Below the pieces are notes generated by a model. The model was not told where the DNA came from. It saw only the letters and a list, made by a program, of their open reading frames with translations, and did no database searches. DNA of 16,198 nt, from NCBI GenBank assembly GCA_003164475.1, contig PLTL01000046.1, forward strand, positions 1 to 16,198, written 5' to 3'. The stretch is from Candidatus Dormiibacterota bacterium (GTDB lineage Bacteria > Chloroflexota > Dormibacteria > UBA8260 > Bog-877). Positions 1 to 7,925 of this stretch are shown here, piece after piece. Every line of letters begins with the position of its first letter. Position 1 is the stretch's first letter. The translations under genes and the position numbers were made by a program.

Positions 1-154
1 CCCCTCCGGCTGTCAAAGTCGGGCTCAGCCGGCATGGGCCGAGGGCGCAGCCCGGACTGTGGCTGAGCTTGGATGCGAGCTGGGGCGCCGGCGTGGGTGG
101 GCCGAGGCTGGCCTCTGCCGGCCAAGCGTGGGCCGGATCGCGGGCGGTGGTCGG
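1..154. other. Non-coding tail downstream of the glycosidase-like gene
   Basis: I see no believable gene here. It follows the stop codon of the last minus-strand gene. The only structure is CCGGCTG (6-12) facing CAGCCGG (26-32) across a 13-base loop, which could be a weak terminator without a T-run. The open frames that cross it on both strands are Arg/Pro/Ala-rich and look like chance products of high G+C. Confidence 0.4.
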
Positions 155-1210
155 TCAGCTGCTGGAGGAACCATGGTCGGCGCCGTAGAAGTTGGCGACG
201 GCCTGGAATGCCTTCTTCGGCTCCCATGCCATGTCTGCGTAGGTCGTGCCATGCCCTGTCGCGTAGGTCCTCACCAGGCTGAGGGCGGACATGTCGAGAT
301 CGTGGCGAGGGTCCTCACTGAAGGTTGCCAAGGGCTCGACGAAACCGCAGACGAAGGCGCCGTCGACGCCCGCGGCATCGAGGATGCCGAGCGTCTCGGT
401 GATCTCGCGCGCCTGGAGTGCTTCGTCGCGCACATGGATGCCCCGCTTCAGCCGGGGCCGGACGAACCGGCCCACGAGGGGAAGTTGGTGCAGGAACTGC
501 GACCTTGAGTCGACGACTCCGAACCCGAGGGTGCCGGAGCTCTCCGCCCCCTGGTAGGCGCGCATGCCGAACTCGGTGACCACGACGGGCTTCCCGTAGC
601 GGGCCAGCGGCTCGAGCATCTCGACGTACCTGTCCTTGATTCGCGCGTCCCGGAAATGGTCAACGCCGACGAAGTCGAATAGGCTCCAGTCCACCGCCTC
701 CCAGGGCAACGACGCATATGTGACTGGACCCCGGAAGCCTCGCCTCGCCGATTCGTTCGCTCGTGCCAAGAAGGCTCTCAAGCGCTCGACGTGCTCACCG
801 GCATTCACATCGCGGAAGAGGTTGGCGACCCGCTTGGTGATCGTCCGGCCCGGCACGATGCCCCGCATGAAGAGCGTTGACTCGGACGCCACGGAGAACA
901 CCAGGTGCCCTGGCCAGCGCTGGCGCAGCTGCTCAGCCGCTCGGGCCGCCTCACCTATGTACTTGAGCGTCGTGCTCTCGTCCCGGTCCCACATCTCCGG
1001 CGACAGCCAGACCTCGAGGTCCTGCTTCAGGCCGTCCTCGGCAGCCGTCATCAGCCTTCCCAAGTCGCGACCGCAGATCCTGACGGCATTGCAGTGCAGA
1101 TCGTTCTTGATGATCTCAAGCTCACGGTGCACGACCGTCGGATCGAACACGGGACGCCAATTCATGCCCAGCACGCGGCCGGCGTCATAGCTCACGCCTC
1201 TCCGGTTCAT
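155..1210 (-). CDS. TIM-barrel glycoside-hydrolase-like protein (often labelled 'abortive infection protein')
   Basis: 351 residues, ATG start and TGA stop. The N-terminus (RGVSYDAG, then DLHCNAVRICG at about 38-47) and the C-terminal WEPKKAF (329-335) match, from memory, a family of actinobacterial proteins usually misnamed abortive infection protein. The fold reads as a (beta/alpha)8 barrel of the GH-A clan. VVTEFG puts Glu213 at the end of a strand, where the nucleophile sits, and ASESTLF (Glu110) is where the acid/base is expected. There is no signal peptide, so it probably acts in the cytoplasm. The substrate is unknown. The upstream Shine-Dalgarno is weak, but the start fits the family N-terminus. 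It lies 271 bases after the SDR gene, behind a strong hairpin, so it may be transcribed separately or at a lower level. Family is fairly sure; activity is inference. Confidence 0.8.
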   Translation of the reverse strand: MNRRGVSYDAGRVLGMNWRPVFDPTVVHRELEIIKNDLHCNAVRICGRDLGRLMTAAEDGLKQDLEVWLSPEMWDRDESTTLKYIGEAARAAEQLRQRWPGHLVFSVASESTLFMRGIVPGRTITKRVANLFRDVNAGEHVERLRAFLARANESARRGFRGPVTYASLPWEAVDWSLFDFVGVDHFRDARIKDRYVEMLEPLARYGKPVVVTEFGMRAYQGAESSGTLGFGVVDSRSQFLHQLPLVGRFVRPRLKRGIHVRDEALQAREITETLGILDAAGVDGAFVCGFVEPLATFSEDPRHDLDMSALSLVRTYATGHGTTYADMAWEPKKAFQAVANFYGADHGSSSS

Positions 1211-1254
1211 GCTGCGCCTGCGCTACTGCATGCTGCCTCTCGGCGGGTCACGCC

Positions 1255-1278
1255 AGCCGGCCTCCTGCGAGGCCGGCT
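1255..1278 (-). terminator. Perfect 10-bp stem-loop between the SDR and glycosidase-like genes
   Basis: AGCCGGCCTC (1255-1264) and GAGGCCGGCT (1269-1278) pair perfectly around a 4-base loop. No T-run follows on either strand, so this is either a U-less terminator, as often proposed in high-G+C bacteria, or an mRNA-stabilising hairpin at the 3' end of the SDR transcript. It lies in the 271-base gap 1211-1481, where I see nothing else. Confidence 0.5.
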
Positions 1279-1481
1279 CGACGTGGCCGCTGTTGCCCGT
1301 GACCACTCGGTCGGCAGCTGGGTACTCGACGCGCTGGCGTGACGCGGCCTTGCCATCGGCAGCCCACCCACTGGGAACTCACCAGCGCTGCGAATGCCCT
1401 CACTCCTGGGGTGGAGTGCGGCCCGCGGCTTGAGGATCCAAAGAACGGGCTGCGGGTCCCGGTCCCGCCCGTCGGTCGGCC

Positions 1482-2306
1482 TCAGGCCCGAACTCGCCCG
1501 GTCACCCAGTCGTACCGGATGTCGTCATCGACGATCGGTCCGGTTGGGCGTGAGCCGGCTCCGCTGGCCCCGTCAACCTCGTAAATCGACCCGCTGACGT
1601 AGCTCGATGCGTCACTGGCAAGCCACAGCACCACGTTCGCAACCTCCTCAGGCAAGCCGGCCCGGGCAAGAGGAAGGGCTGGGATGCGGCTCCCCAGAGA
1701 TCTGGCCATGTCCGGCGGTAATGGCTTGGGCTGGGTGTCGATGAGCCCGGGGCTGACGCAGTTGACCAGTATGTTGTAGGGGGAGAGCTCTATGGCGGCC
1801 ACGCGGGTGAAGCTCTCAGTGGCAGCGCGGCTGCTCGCGTAGGCCGCAGCCCCTGCCGAGCCACGGCTGCTGACCCCTGAGGTGAAGTTGATGATGCGTC
1901 CCCCTTGCCCCTGTTCGACCATGATCCGCCCGGCCGCCTGCGTCATCAGGAAGGTGCCCCGGCAGTTGACCGCGTAGACCGTGTCCCAGACCTCGACTCG
2001 CTCCTCGAGCAGGCTGGCATGGGGAGCTACCGCCGCGTTGTTCACGCAGATATCCAGCCTTCCGAAGTGCTTCGGGGCGGTGGAGACGATCGCTGCGGCT
2101 CCAGCGGCGGTGCTGATGTCGGCGATGACCGCGACCACGGCGTCACCGTGAGGCAGACAGGTCTCGCCCAGGCCCTCCGCGTCACGATCCGCAGCCACGA
2201 CGCGGGCTCCGGCGTCGACAAAGGCCCCAACAATGGACCGGCCCACACCGCGGGCCGCGCCAGTCACCACGACCACCTGCCCAGAAAAGTCGTAGGTCAC
2301 GCTCAT
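1482..2306 (-). CDS. SDR-family NAD(P)-dependent oxidoreductase with Arg in place of the catalytic Lys
   Basis: 274 residues, ATG start with the Shine-Dalgarno AGAGGTGA just upstream. It is a classical short-chain dehydrogenase: Rossmann motif TGAARGVG (15-22), Asp40 at the end of the second strand (this favours NAD), NNAA (89-92), Asn114, Ser143 and Tyr156. The active-site motif reads YASSR, so the usual Lys at Tyr+4 is Arg160 (codon CGC at 1827-1829). The C-terminus runs about 25 residues past the normal DGG-like end (VDGA at 244-247), with an acidic stretch IVDDDIRYD. The substrate is unknown; sugars, polyols and hydroxy acids are typical for the family. It lies 536 bases after oppC and may have its own promoter. 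The Arg change could weaken or alter catalysis. Confidence 0.9.
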   Translation of the reverse strand: MSVTYDFSGQVVVVTGAARGVGRSIVGAFVDAGARVVAADRDAEGLGETCLPHGDAVVAVIADISTAAGAAAIVSTAPKHFGRLDICVNNAAVAPHASLLEERVEVWDTVYAVNCRGTFLMTQAAGRIMVEQGQGGRIINFTSGVSSRGSAGAAAYASSRAATESFTRVAAIELSPYNILVNCVSPGLIDTQPKPLPPDMARSLGSRIPALPLARAGLPEEVANVVLWLASDASSYVSGSIYEVDGASGAGSRPTGPIVDDDIRYDWVTGRVRA

Positions 2307-2842
2307 GACTCACCTCTCATCAGACGTCTTGACCACCAGCGGCTCTCCCATATCTGAACCGACTGCGCTCGTGGCTGCCGCTTGGAGGCCCACCGGGGCC
2401 CGGAAGAATGGTACGCAACGATGGCCGTCACCCGCATGCATTGGACCTCCAGGTGAGGGTCGGAGTGGAATCGCGGAGAGCGTGACGGGCGCCGCCGGGT
2501 GGGTGATGGGGGAGTGCGGTGACCGCATCGGCCTGGACCTCCAGGCCGGGCCGACCCGGGAGGGCCACGAGGGCAGGGACGTGCCGTCGAAGCGTGTGCC
2601 GCTTGCCTGGCCTCCGTTCCTGTCCCTTCACATCGGCACGGCCTGGGACTTGGGGTGATCCACCAGAGGGTCTGCCTGGTAGGGGGGCAAAGAGGTTGTC
2701 CACACCTCGATCGCCGACACAGGAGTGCGCCTCATGCGCGGAGGAACTGAGTCCTCGCCGGGCCAAGTTGAAGGCATCCGCCGACCGCAGGATGTCGCCT
2801 CCCAGACCGGCTCGGAGCTGGTGGCAAAGCTGGGCACGCGGG
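2307..2842. other. 536-base intergenic region between oppC and the SDR gene
   Basis: No open frame here has a family-like protein or a convincing Shine-Dalgarno. It contains two copies of TGGACCTCCAGG, described separately. I could not find a clear -35/-10 pair for the SDR gene. The length and the palindromes suggest a control region that separates the SDR and glycosidase genes from the transporter operon. A decayed gene is possible but I see no remnant. Confidence 0.5.
2442..2547. repeat. Two copies of TGGACCTCCAGG, one inside an 18-bp perfect palindrome
   Basis: The 12-mer TGGACCTCCAGG occurs at 2442-2453 and 2534-2545. The second copy sits in a perfect inverted repeat, GGCCTGGA-CC-TCCAGGCC (2530-2547). 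The first keeps only the core TGGA-CC-TCCA. The centres are 92 bases apart. Two like-oriented palindromic sites upstream of the SDR gene could be a dimeric regulator's operators, possibly with looping. This is inference; chance in G+C-rich DNA is not excluded. Confidence 0.4.
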
Positions 2843-3775
2843 TCAGCGCCGGTAGCGCCTGACCTCCAAGGAATCCCTCAGCGCGTCGCCGACAAAGTTG
2901 AAGGCCACGACCGTCAGCACGATCGCGAACCCCGCGGGGTATATGAGCCACCAGTAACCGTCGAAGAAGAAATTGAGGCCGCTGGAGAGCTGTCCGCCCC
3001 AGTTGGTCGCGGGGGGGGGTACACCCAGGCCAAGATAGCTCAGGACGGCAACGAAGACGATTGCGTCGGCCACCTGAAACGTGGCGTTGACCACGATCAC
3101 ACCCACTGCATTGGGAATGATGTGGCGGATCAGGATCCGACGCTTTCCGCCTCCCATCACCTGCACCGCCTGGACATACTCACGTACCCTCAGGGTGAGC
3201 GTCTCGCCACGCACCAAACGAGCGGGCACCAGCCACGCCACCAGCCCAATCACTAGGATCAGCTCCGGGATCGACGTGCTGAAGATGGACCCGAGCAGGA
3301 TAAGGGCGAAGAGGTACGGAATCGCCAAGAAGGCATCGACGATGCGCATCATGAAGGCGTCGATGGGACCCCCGGCGAGCCCCGCGATGGCCCCCCAGAC
3401 GACGCCGATTCCCACGGCGATGAAAGCGGCAGCGAAACCGATCTCCAGCGAGCTCTGCCCGCCCAACATCAGCCGCCCCACCACGTCGTAACCGACTTGG
3501 TCGGTTCCCAGGGGATGCGCAAGACTGGGGGCTTCGTCGGCGATGAGCGGATTGTTCAAGACCTGCTGGGTGTGGTAGATCAATGGTCCGACGAAACTGA
3601 AGAGCACCATGAACAGGATCAGCCCCACGCCGACCGTGGCCATTCGGTTCTCAACAAAAACCATGAGGATTGAACGCCACATGGAAGTCGACCGATACGC
3701 CTCCCCTCCTTCTGGGGTCCCTTCACCCGCGCCGCCGCGGGACGACCCAGGCGAGAGCCCAAGTTCATCGATCAC
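2843..3775 (-). CDS. oppC: Opp/Dpp-type ABC transporter permease, OppC/DppC subunit
   Basis: 310 residues, GTG start with AGGAG 8 bases upstream. It is an inner-membrane permease of the peptide/nickel class. Residues 1-35 are a soluble Gly/Glu-rich N-tail, followed by a membrane segment at about 47-64. HPLGTDQVGYDVVGR (87-101) is the typical OppC periplasmic signature, then further membrane segments follow. The EAA loop EYVQAVQVMGGG (199-210) with RHIIPN is the contact for an ATPase, and the C-terminus ends GDALRDSLEVRRYRR. It follows oppB by 49 bases. Residues 253-255 (PPP) come from a run of nine C on the coding strand (G at 3011-3019), a possible slippage site. The substrate is not predictable from the permease; Opp-class systems carry peptides, oligosaccharides or metals. 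Confidence 0.93.
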   Translation of the reverse strand: MIDELGLSPGSSRGGAGEGTPEGGEAYRSTSMWRSILMVFVENRMATVGVGLILFMVLFSFVGPLIYHTQQVLNNPLIADEAPSLAHPLGTDQVGYDVVGRLMLGGQSSLEIGFAAAFIAVGIGVVWGAIAGLAGGPIDAFMMRIVDAFLAIPYLFALILLGSIFSTSIPELILVIGLVAWLVPARLVRGETLTLRVREYVQAVQVMGGGKRRILIRHIIPNAVGVIVVNATFQVADAIVFVAVLSYLGLGVPPPATNWGGQLSSGLNFFFDGYWWLIYPAGFAIVLTVVAFNFVGDALRDSLEVRRYRR

Positions 3776-3824
3776 TGGGGACGCTCCTCTGGGTGGCGGT
3801 CGGGCACCGATGGCTGCGGGCGGA

Positions 3825-4769
3825 TCATGAGACGTACCTGATCCGAGGATCGGCCACTGCGTAGAAGATGTCGGCGATCAGATTGCCGAGGACGGTGGCC
3901 AGGGCCACGACGACGGTCACTCCCAAGAGAACCGGGAAGTCATTCTCCACAGCTGCCTGATAGAAAAGCAGCCCCATCCCGGGATAGTTGAACACCTCTT
4001 CGGTGACCACGGCTCCGCTCAGGATCCCGCCCAAGGACAGGCCGATCAAGGTGATGACAGGAATCAGGGCGTTGCGGAGCACATGCCCGAACAGGACTGC
4101 TCGGCCGGACACACCCTTGGCTCGCGCCGTCTGGACGTACTCCTGAGTCAGCTGCTCCAGCATTGCGCTGCGCATGTACCGGCTGAAGAGGGCAATGGTG
4201 ACCAAGGACAGGCAACTGATGGGCAACACCATTCCGTTGAGCTGGGAGAAGACGTTGCTCTGGCTCTGGGGAGCCTCCGAAGGGAACCACGATAGTGTGG
4301 CGCTGAAGAGGATGATGAGCAAGAGCCCGAGCCAGAATGTGGGCATCGAGTAGAAGATGAACGCGAGCCCCGTCAGCACGTAATCATCGGGCTTGTTCCG
4401 GCGGACCGCCTGGTACATCCCCAGTGGCACTCCGAGCAGGACGGCCACCACTAGGGCGGAGCCCGCCAGGAACAATGTCTTGGGCATGCGTTCCGCCAGG
4501 AGTGCGGCTACAGACTGGTCGAGTTTGTAGGAGAACCCCAGGTTTCCGTGCACCAGGTGATTGACCCAGATGAGGTATTGAACCACCAGAGGCTTGTTCA
4601 GCCCGAGCTGAATCGTCAGCTGATGCACGTCGAAGGTGGTCGCCCTGGTGCCGAGGATCGCTCTCACAGGGTTGCCGGGGAGGAGGTGCAGCAGGATGAA
4701 GGTGATCACGGTGACGATGAAGAGCACGATGATCGCCTGACCGACCCGTCGAACCATAAACCCGATCAC
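3825..4769 (-). CDS. oppB: Opp/Dpp-type ABC transporter permease, OppB/DppB subunit
   Basis: 314 residues, the usual family length. It starts GTG with an AGAGGGG Shine-Dalgarno; an in-frame ATG four codons on (4757) is the alternative. The N-terminal helix MVRRVGQAIIVLFIVTVITF (5-24) and LLPGNPVRAILG (29-40) are typical of OppB. Several membrane segments follow. The EAA loop EYVQTARAKGVS (210-221) with HVLRNALIPV is the ATPase contact, and VVTEEVFNYPGMG precedes the last helices. It should pair with OppC to form the membrane channel fed by the binding protein encoded upstream. Neither ATPase gene (oppD, oppF) is near. It lies 222 bases after tldE, so it may need internal transcription or continue from the operon promoter. 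Confidence 0.93.
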   Translation of the reverse strand: MIGFMVRRVGQAIIVLFIVTVITFILLHLLPGNPVRAILGTRATTFDVHQLTIQLGLNKPLVVQYLIWVNHLVHGNLGFSYKLDQSVAALLAERMPKTLFLAGSALVVAVLLGVPLGMYQAVRRNKPDDYVLTGLAFIFYSMPTFWLGLLLIILFSATLSWFPSEAPQSQSNVFSQLNGMVLPISCLSLVTIALFSRYMRSAMLEQLTQEYVQTARAKGVSGRAVLFGHVLRNALIPVITLIGLSLGGILSGAVVTEEVFNYPGMGLLFYQAAVENDFPVLLGVTVVVALATVLGNLIADIFYAVADPRIRYVS

Positions 4770-4785
4770 GGCATGCTTCCCCTCT

Positions 4786-4803
4786 GGCCGGTCGTACCCG
4801 GCC
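4786..4803 (-). other. Stem-loop just upstream of the oppB ribosome binding site
   Basis: GGCCGG (4786-4791) and CCGGCC (4798-4803) form a perfect 6-bp stem with a 6-base loop, directly before the AGAGGGG ribosome binding site of oppB. It could mark an RNA processing site or affect translation. The remaining tldE-oppB gap (4770-4991) shows no gene; GCCAGCTGGC at 4882-4891 is a 10-bp palindrome of unknown meaning. Confidence 0.35.
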
Positions 4804-4991
4804 TTTGCTTGGGTGTGGGGAGTTGATCCTCCAAGACTTGGTGGTACTTCGGCAATGGCGGCGTCATTCCGGGCTTCTCGCGCCAGCTGGCCGGACGGTC
4901 GTCCGCACTCGCCTCTCGCTAGCGGGCCGGTGGCCGGTCCCTGCAGGCTGGGGCTCAGCCGGAGTCACCTCGATCTCAGGTCCGTTCACCA

Positions 4992-6350
4992 TCAGCGGAA
5001 ACCCAGATGGAACCCGCGCACCCTGAGAGCGGGTGCGGTCACACAGCCGTTCCACACATTGGGGATGGGCTGGCTCACCAGGTCTTTTCCGACTCCGTCC
5101 GCCCGGCTCAGGGCCCCGAACACCTGCTCGGTGAATCGCCCGTTGGCCACCGGCGGGCCCAGGGCGCCATCTCGGATCCGGAAGGCGGCATCTCGCGAGA
5201 CCCCGGTGATCGAGCTCTGTTCGCCGTCGACCAGCCTGGTGTACCAGAACCGGGATAGGTACACACCCCGGTCTACGCCGGCCACGAGTTCCGCCACCGA
5301 GGCATCGCCGGGCTCCAGCATCAGATTGGCGGGCGTCGGCGCGGGAGCCTCTTCCCGACCGATGTGGGCATGCCCGGTCGATTGGCGACCGAGGGTTGTG
5401 GCGGTGCCCAGATCCAGTACGGCGTCGCCTATGCGCCCCTGATCGAGCATGGTCACATTCTGCTTGGCCACCCCTTCCAGGTCGAAGGGAATTGGCAGGC
5501 CGGTCGGCCGGCCGGCATCGTCGCGGACGGTGATCATGTCGTCCGCCACCCGTACGCCCCGCCGCTGCGCCACCGGGCCATGGCCGGCCGCGAGTGCGTC
5601 CCCGGTGAAGCCTAGTGAGCCGAAGAAGCCGATCATGTCGCCCACGGCCAGCGGCCCCAGGACCACGTCGTAGGACCCCGGCGCAAGGGGCTCCGGGTGC
5701 CCGCTGAGCACGGCATCGGCCACCGCCCCTTCGATGAAGCGCTCGGGCTCGACCGTGCAGACGTCCCGAACCAGGTCTCCGCGGTAGCCAGAGCCTTCGT
5801 CCCTCCGTACCAGGACGCTGAAGGAGGCCTCGGTGGCACGAGTGTAGAGGGCCACACCCTCGCTGTTGCCGACCGCCAGCTCGATCACCACCCGTGAGAA
5901 CATGCCGCAGGCCGTCGCTCCCACCACGCCCGCGTCGTGGATGGCGCGGGCCGCCAGCGCGGCCCGCGCCGGCGCCGTGAAGTCCAGGGTGCCCTGGTGC
6001 CACAGCGATGAGGTGTCGACCCTTTGACCGGGGCGCGCCAACGCCTGCCGACCACCTCCCAACACGGTCAGGCCGCGAGCAAGCCTGGACGCCTCGCGCC
6101 CGGCGGCCGCGGCGGACTCTAGGCGCGTCGTGCCGGCCCGGGCGCCACCGTGAGCGCCGGCTGCCCGAACCATGAGCTGACATTCTTCGATGGCCTGAGG
6201 CTGGTGGATCCTATCGCCGGCGAATCGCGTGTACTCTCCCAGCCGGGAGGTGATGAAGCCCTCTCCGGGCATCTCCATCGCCTGGAGTGCTTCGGCCACC
6301 CGCCCCAACAACTGGTCCGCGCCGCGGAGCTGTAGCAGATCGTCTTTCAT
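4992..6350 (-). CDS. pmbA: TldE/PmbA-family protein, non-catalytic partner of TldD
   Basis: 452 residues, close to E. coli PmbA (about 450). I start at ATG 6350 because its ATGA overlaps the tldD stop (6349-6347), a translational-coupling arrangement; a longer frame reaching 6440 would be buried in tldD. Typical features are GNSEGVALY (161-169), the acidic/Gly-rich stretch RDEGSGYRGD (183-192), and PFDLEGVAKQNV (288-299) near the barrel end. There is no HExxxH, as expected for TldE, which forms a heterodimer with the metalloprotease TldD and helps build the substrate channel. Known TldD/TldE pairs act in the cytoplasm on unfolded or modified peptides such as microcin B17 precursor and CcdA. 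Here the pair sits inside a peptide-type transporter operon, suggesting digestion of imported material. Confidence 0.9.
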   Translation of the reverse strand: MKDDLLQLRGADQLLGRVAEALQAMEMPGEGFITSRLGEYTRFAGDRIHQPQAIEECQLMVRAAGAHGGARAGTTRLESAAAAGREASRLARGLTVLGGGRQALARPGQRVDTSSLWHQGTLDFTAPARAALAARAIHDAGVVGATACGMFSRVVIELAVGNSEGVALYTRATEASFSVLVRRDEGSGYRGDLVRDVCTVEPERFIEGAVADAVLSGHPEPLAPGSYDVVLGPLAVGDMIGFFGSLGFTGDALAAGHGPVAQRRGVRVADDMITVRDDAGRPTGLPIPFDLEGVAKQNVTMLDQGRIGDAVLDLGTATTLGRQSTGHAHIGREEAPAPTPANLMLEPGDASVAELVAGVDRGVYLSRFWYTRLVDGEQSSITGVSRDAAFRIRDGALGPPVANGRFTEQVFGALSRADGVGKDLVSQPIPNVWNGCVTAPALRVRGFHLGFR

Positions 6351-7852
6351 CCGGCCACTCCCATCAGGACTCCGCGGACGAGCATGGGGATGCCGGTGTG
6401 AGAGACAAAGCCCCACTGCTTCGGCTCCCCTTTCCCGCACGGCAGGCCAAAGACCCGCGCCTCGGCGGGCCCGGCCACGTGCTCCACCTTGCGCCAGAAC
6501 TCCGGCGTGACTCCGCCGTAGGATGCATTCTTCAGGAGACGGCCTCTCCGACCGTGGCGCACCTCGACCGCAATCTCGGTCCCGAACTGGAAGTTGAGGC
6601 GCTGGTTGTCGATGCTCCAGCTGCGATCCATGTCCAGGTAGTACCCGTCTCCCAGCCTTTCCAGCAGCTCGTCAAGGCTGCCCGACCCAGGCTCGAGCCC
6701 CACGTGGGTCGAGAAGCAGAGAGGCATGTACTGCCAGCCATCGGCACGCATCGCCGCAGTTGACTCGCGCCCGATTCTCGCGCCCGTCTCCCGCGACGAG
6801 AGGAAGTTGGCGACGACACCCTGGTCGATCAGGACCGCCCTTCGGGCCGAAACCCCCTCATCGTCGAAGCCGAAACTGCCGCGATTCCCAGGGCGAGTCG
6901 GATCGGCAACTATGGTGACCGCGGGAGATCCATAGCGCAGGAGGCCGACGTCTCCGGCGCCGATGAAAGAGGTGCCAGCAAAACCAGCCTCATCGCCGAG
7001 GATGCGGTCCAGCTCCAGGGCGTGCCCGCAGGATTCGTGGATCTGCAACGCGGTCATGGCCGGGCCGATGATCACGTCTGCAACCCCGCCGGGGCAGGGC
7101 GGGGCGGTCAGGAGGGCGCAAGCCTCCTCGACAACCCGGGGAGCCTGCTCGGCCAGCTTCAGTGACTCCACGTACTCCCAGCCGGCCGCTCCCGTGTTGC
7201 CGTGGAATGAGTTGGGATAGGACCGCCGCTGCAGTTCACCGTCCTTGGCGGCCCACACCTGATAGGCTCCGCCGCACTCCACCAGATGCTGGACTTGCCA
7301 GGAGCCCTCGGAACTGAGGAAGTAGCGGCGCTGACGCTTGGCGTTGACCCCCGCCATGGCATCCACGATTTCACGCCGGGCCCGCGCCGCGGCCAGCAAC
7401 TGGGCCAGAATCGCTTCCTTTCGCGACAGGGGAACCGAGAACGGGTCTTCCCCGACCGCGGTCCGATACTCGCCCAGTTCGGCGGGCCGGGGCGACCAGG
7501 CCGCCGCGACCCCGGCAGGAGAGCTGCCTGCCATCCGGATGGCGGCCTCGGCGGCGTCCAGATGGAAAGGGTGGTCGCCGTGAGCTCTGGCTCCGAATCC
7601 CCAGCGCCCCTGGAGCAGTACCCTGACCCCGATGCCCAGGCTGTGCTCACGACGGCAATCGGGGTCGCCCGTCAGCGTCGCGTAGAACCGCTCTTCCTCG
7701 ACCTCGACCACCCGAGCATCGGCGTACTCGGCCCCGCGCACCTGGGCCAGCTCGACCGCCTCCTCAGCCATACCGCGAACCAAAGGCTCGTCGCCGGACC
7801 AGCCCCAGCTGGGCTCATGGGCTGGCTGAGCCTGCCTCATCCCGCCTTCCAC
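6347..7852 (-). CDS. tldD: TldD-family zinc metallopeptidase
   Basis: 501 residues, against about 481 for E. coli TldD. Start GTG with GGAGGAG 7 bases upstream; ATG at 7840 is an alternative. The zinc site is intact: HESCGH (272-277) gives His272, Glu273 and His277, and LPCGKGEP supplies Cys472, the usual third ligand. Other family marks are FGFDDEGV (327-334), NFLSSRETG (349-357) and NASYGGVTPEFW (442-453). It is a cytoplasmic peptidase active as a heterodimer with TldE, whose gene overlaps its stop codon by four bases. The start lies 120 bases after the binding-protein gene, behind a strong hairpin. A complete catalytic site and a coupled partner argue that the pair is functional. Whether the substrate is imported peptide, a self-made peptide or a protein is unknown. 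Confidence 0.93.
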   Translation of the reverse strand: MEGGMRQAQPAHEPSWGWSGDEPLVRGMAEEAVELAQVRGAEYADARVVEVEEERFYATLTGDPDCRREHSLGIGVRVLLQGRWGFGARAHGDHPFHLDAAEAAIRMAGSSPAGVAAAWSPRPAELGEYRTAVGEDPFSVPLSRKEAILAQLLAAARARREIVDAMAGVNAKRQRRYFLSSEGSWQVQHLVECGGAYQVWAAKDGELQRRSYPNSFHGNTGAAGWEYVESLKLAEQAPRVVEEACALLTAPPCPGGVADVIIGPAMTALQIHESCGHALELDRILGDEAGFAGTSFIGAGDVGLLRYGSPAVTIVADPTRPGNRGSFGFDDEGVSARRAVLIDQGVVANFLSSRETGARIGRESTAAMRADGWQYMPLCFSTHVGLEPGSGSLDELLERLGDGYYLDMDRSWSIDNQRLNFQFGTEIAVEVRHGRRGRLLKNASYGGVTPEFWRKVEHVAGPAEARVFGLPCGKGEPKQWGFVSHTGIPMLVRGVLMGVAG

Positions 7853-7925
7853 CTACTGGCTCCTCCCATTCCCAGCCTCGCCGGGCACAGCCTAGTCATT
7901 TCAAACAACTCCCAGCCGCCCGACA

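Noticed and set aside
2310..2766. Small minus-strand frames in the oppC-SDR gap
   Set aside because: No ribosome binding site and Pro/Arg-rich chance-like products; one ends against the SDR leader.
4864..6183. A 439-codon minus-strand frame overlapping tldE in another phase
   Set aside because: The product is almost only Arg, Gly, Pro and Ala and has no start signal; tldE in the other frame has clear family motifs.
6351..6440. A 30-residue N-terminal extension of TldE
   Set aside because: It would lie inside tldD, is not like the family N-terminus, and the ATGA overlap at 6350 is the better start.
7870..7900. Possible tldD promoter with TAGGCT
   Set aside because: No -35-like hexamer stands at a suitable distance; the TTGTTT nearby is only 8 bases away.
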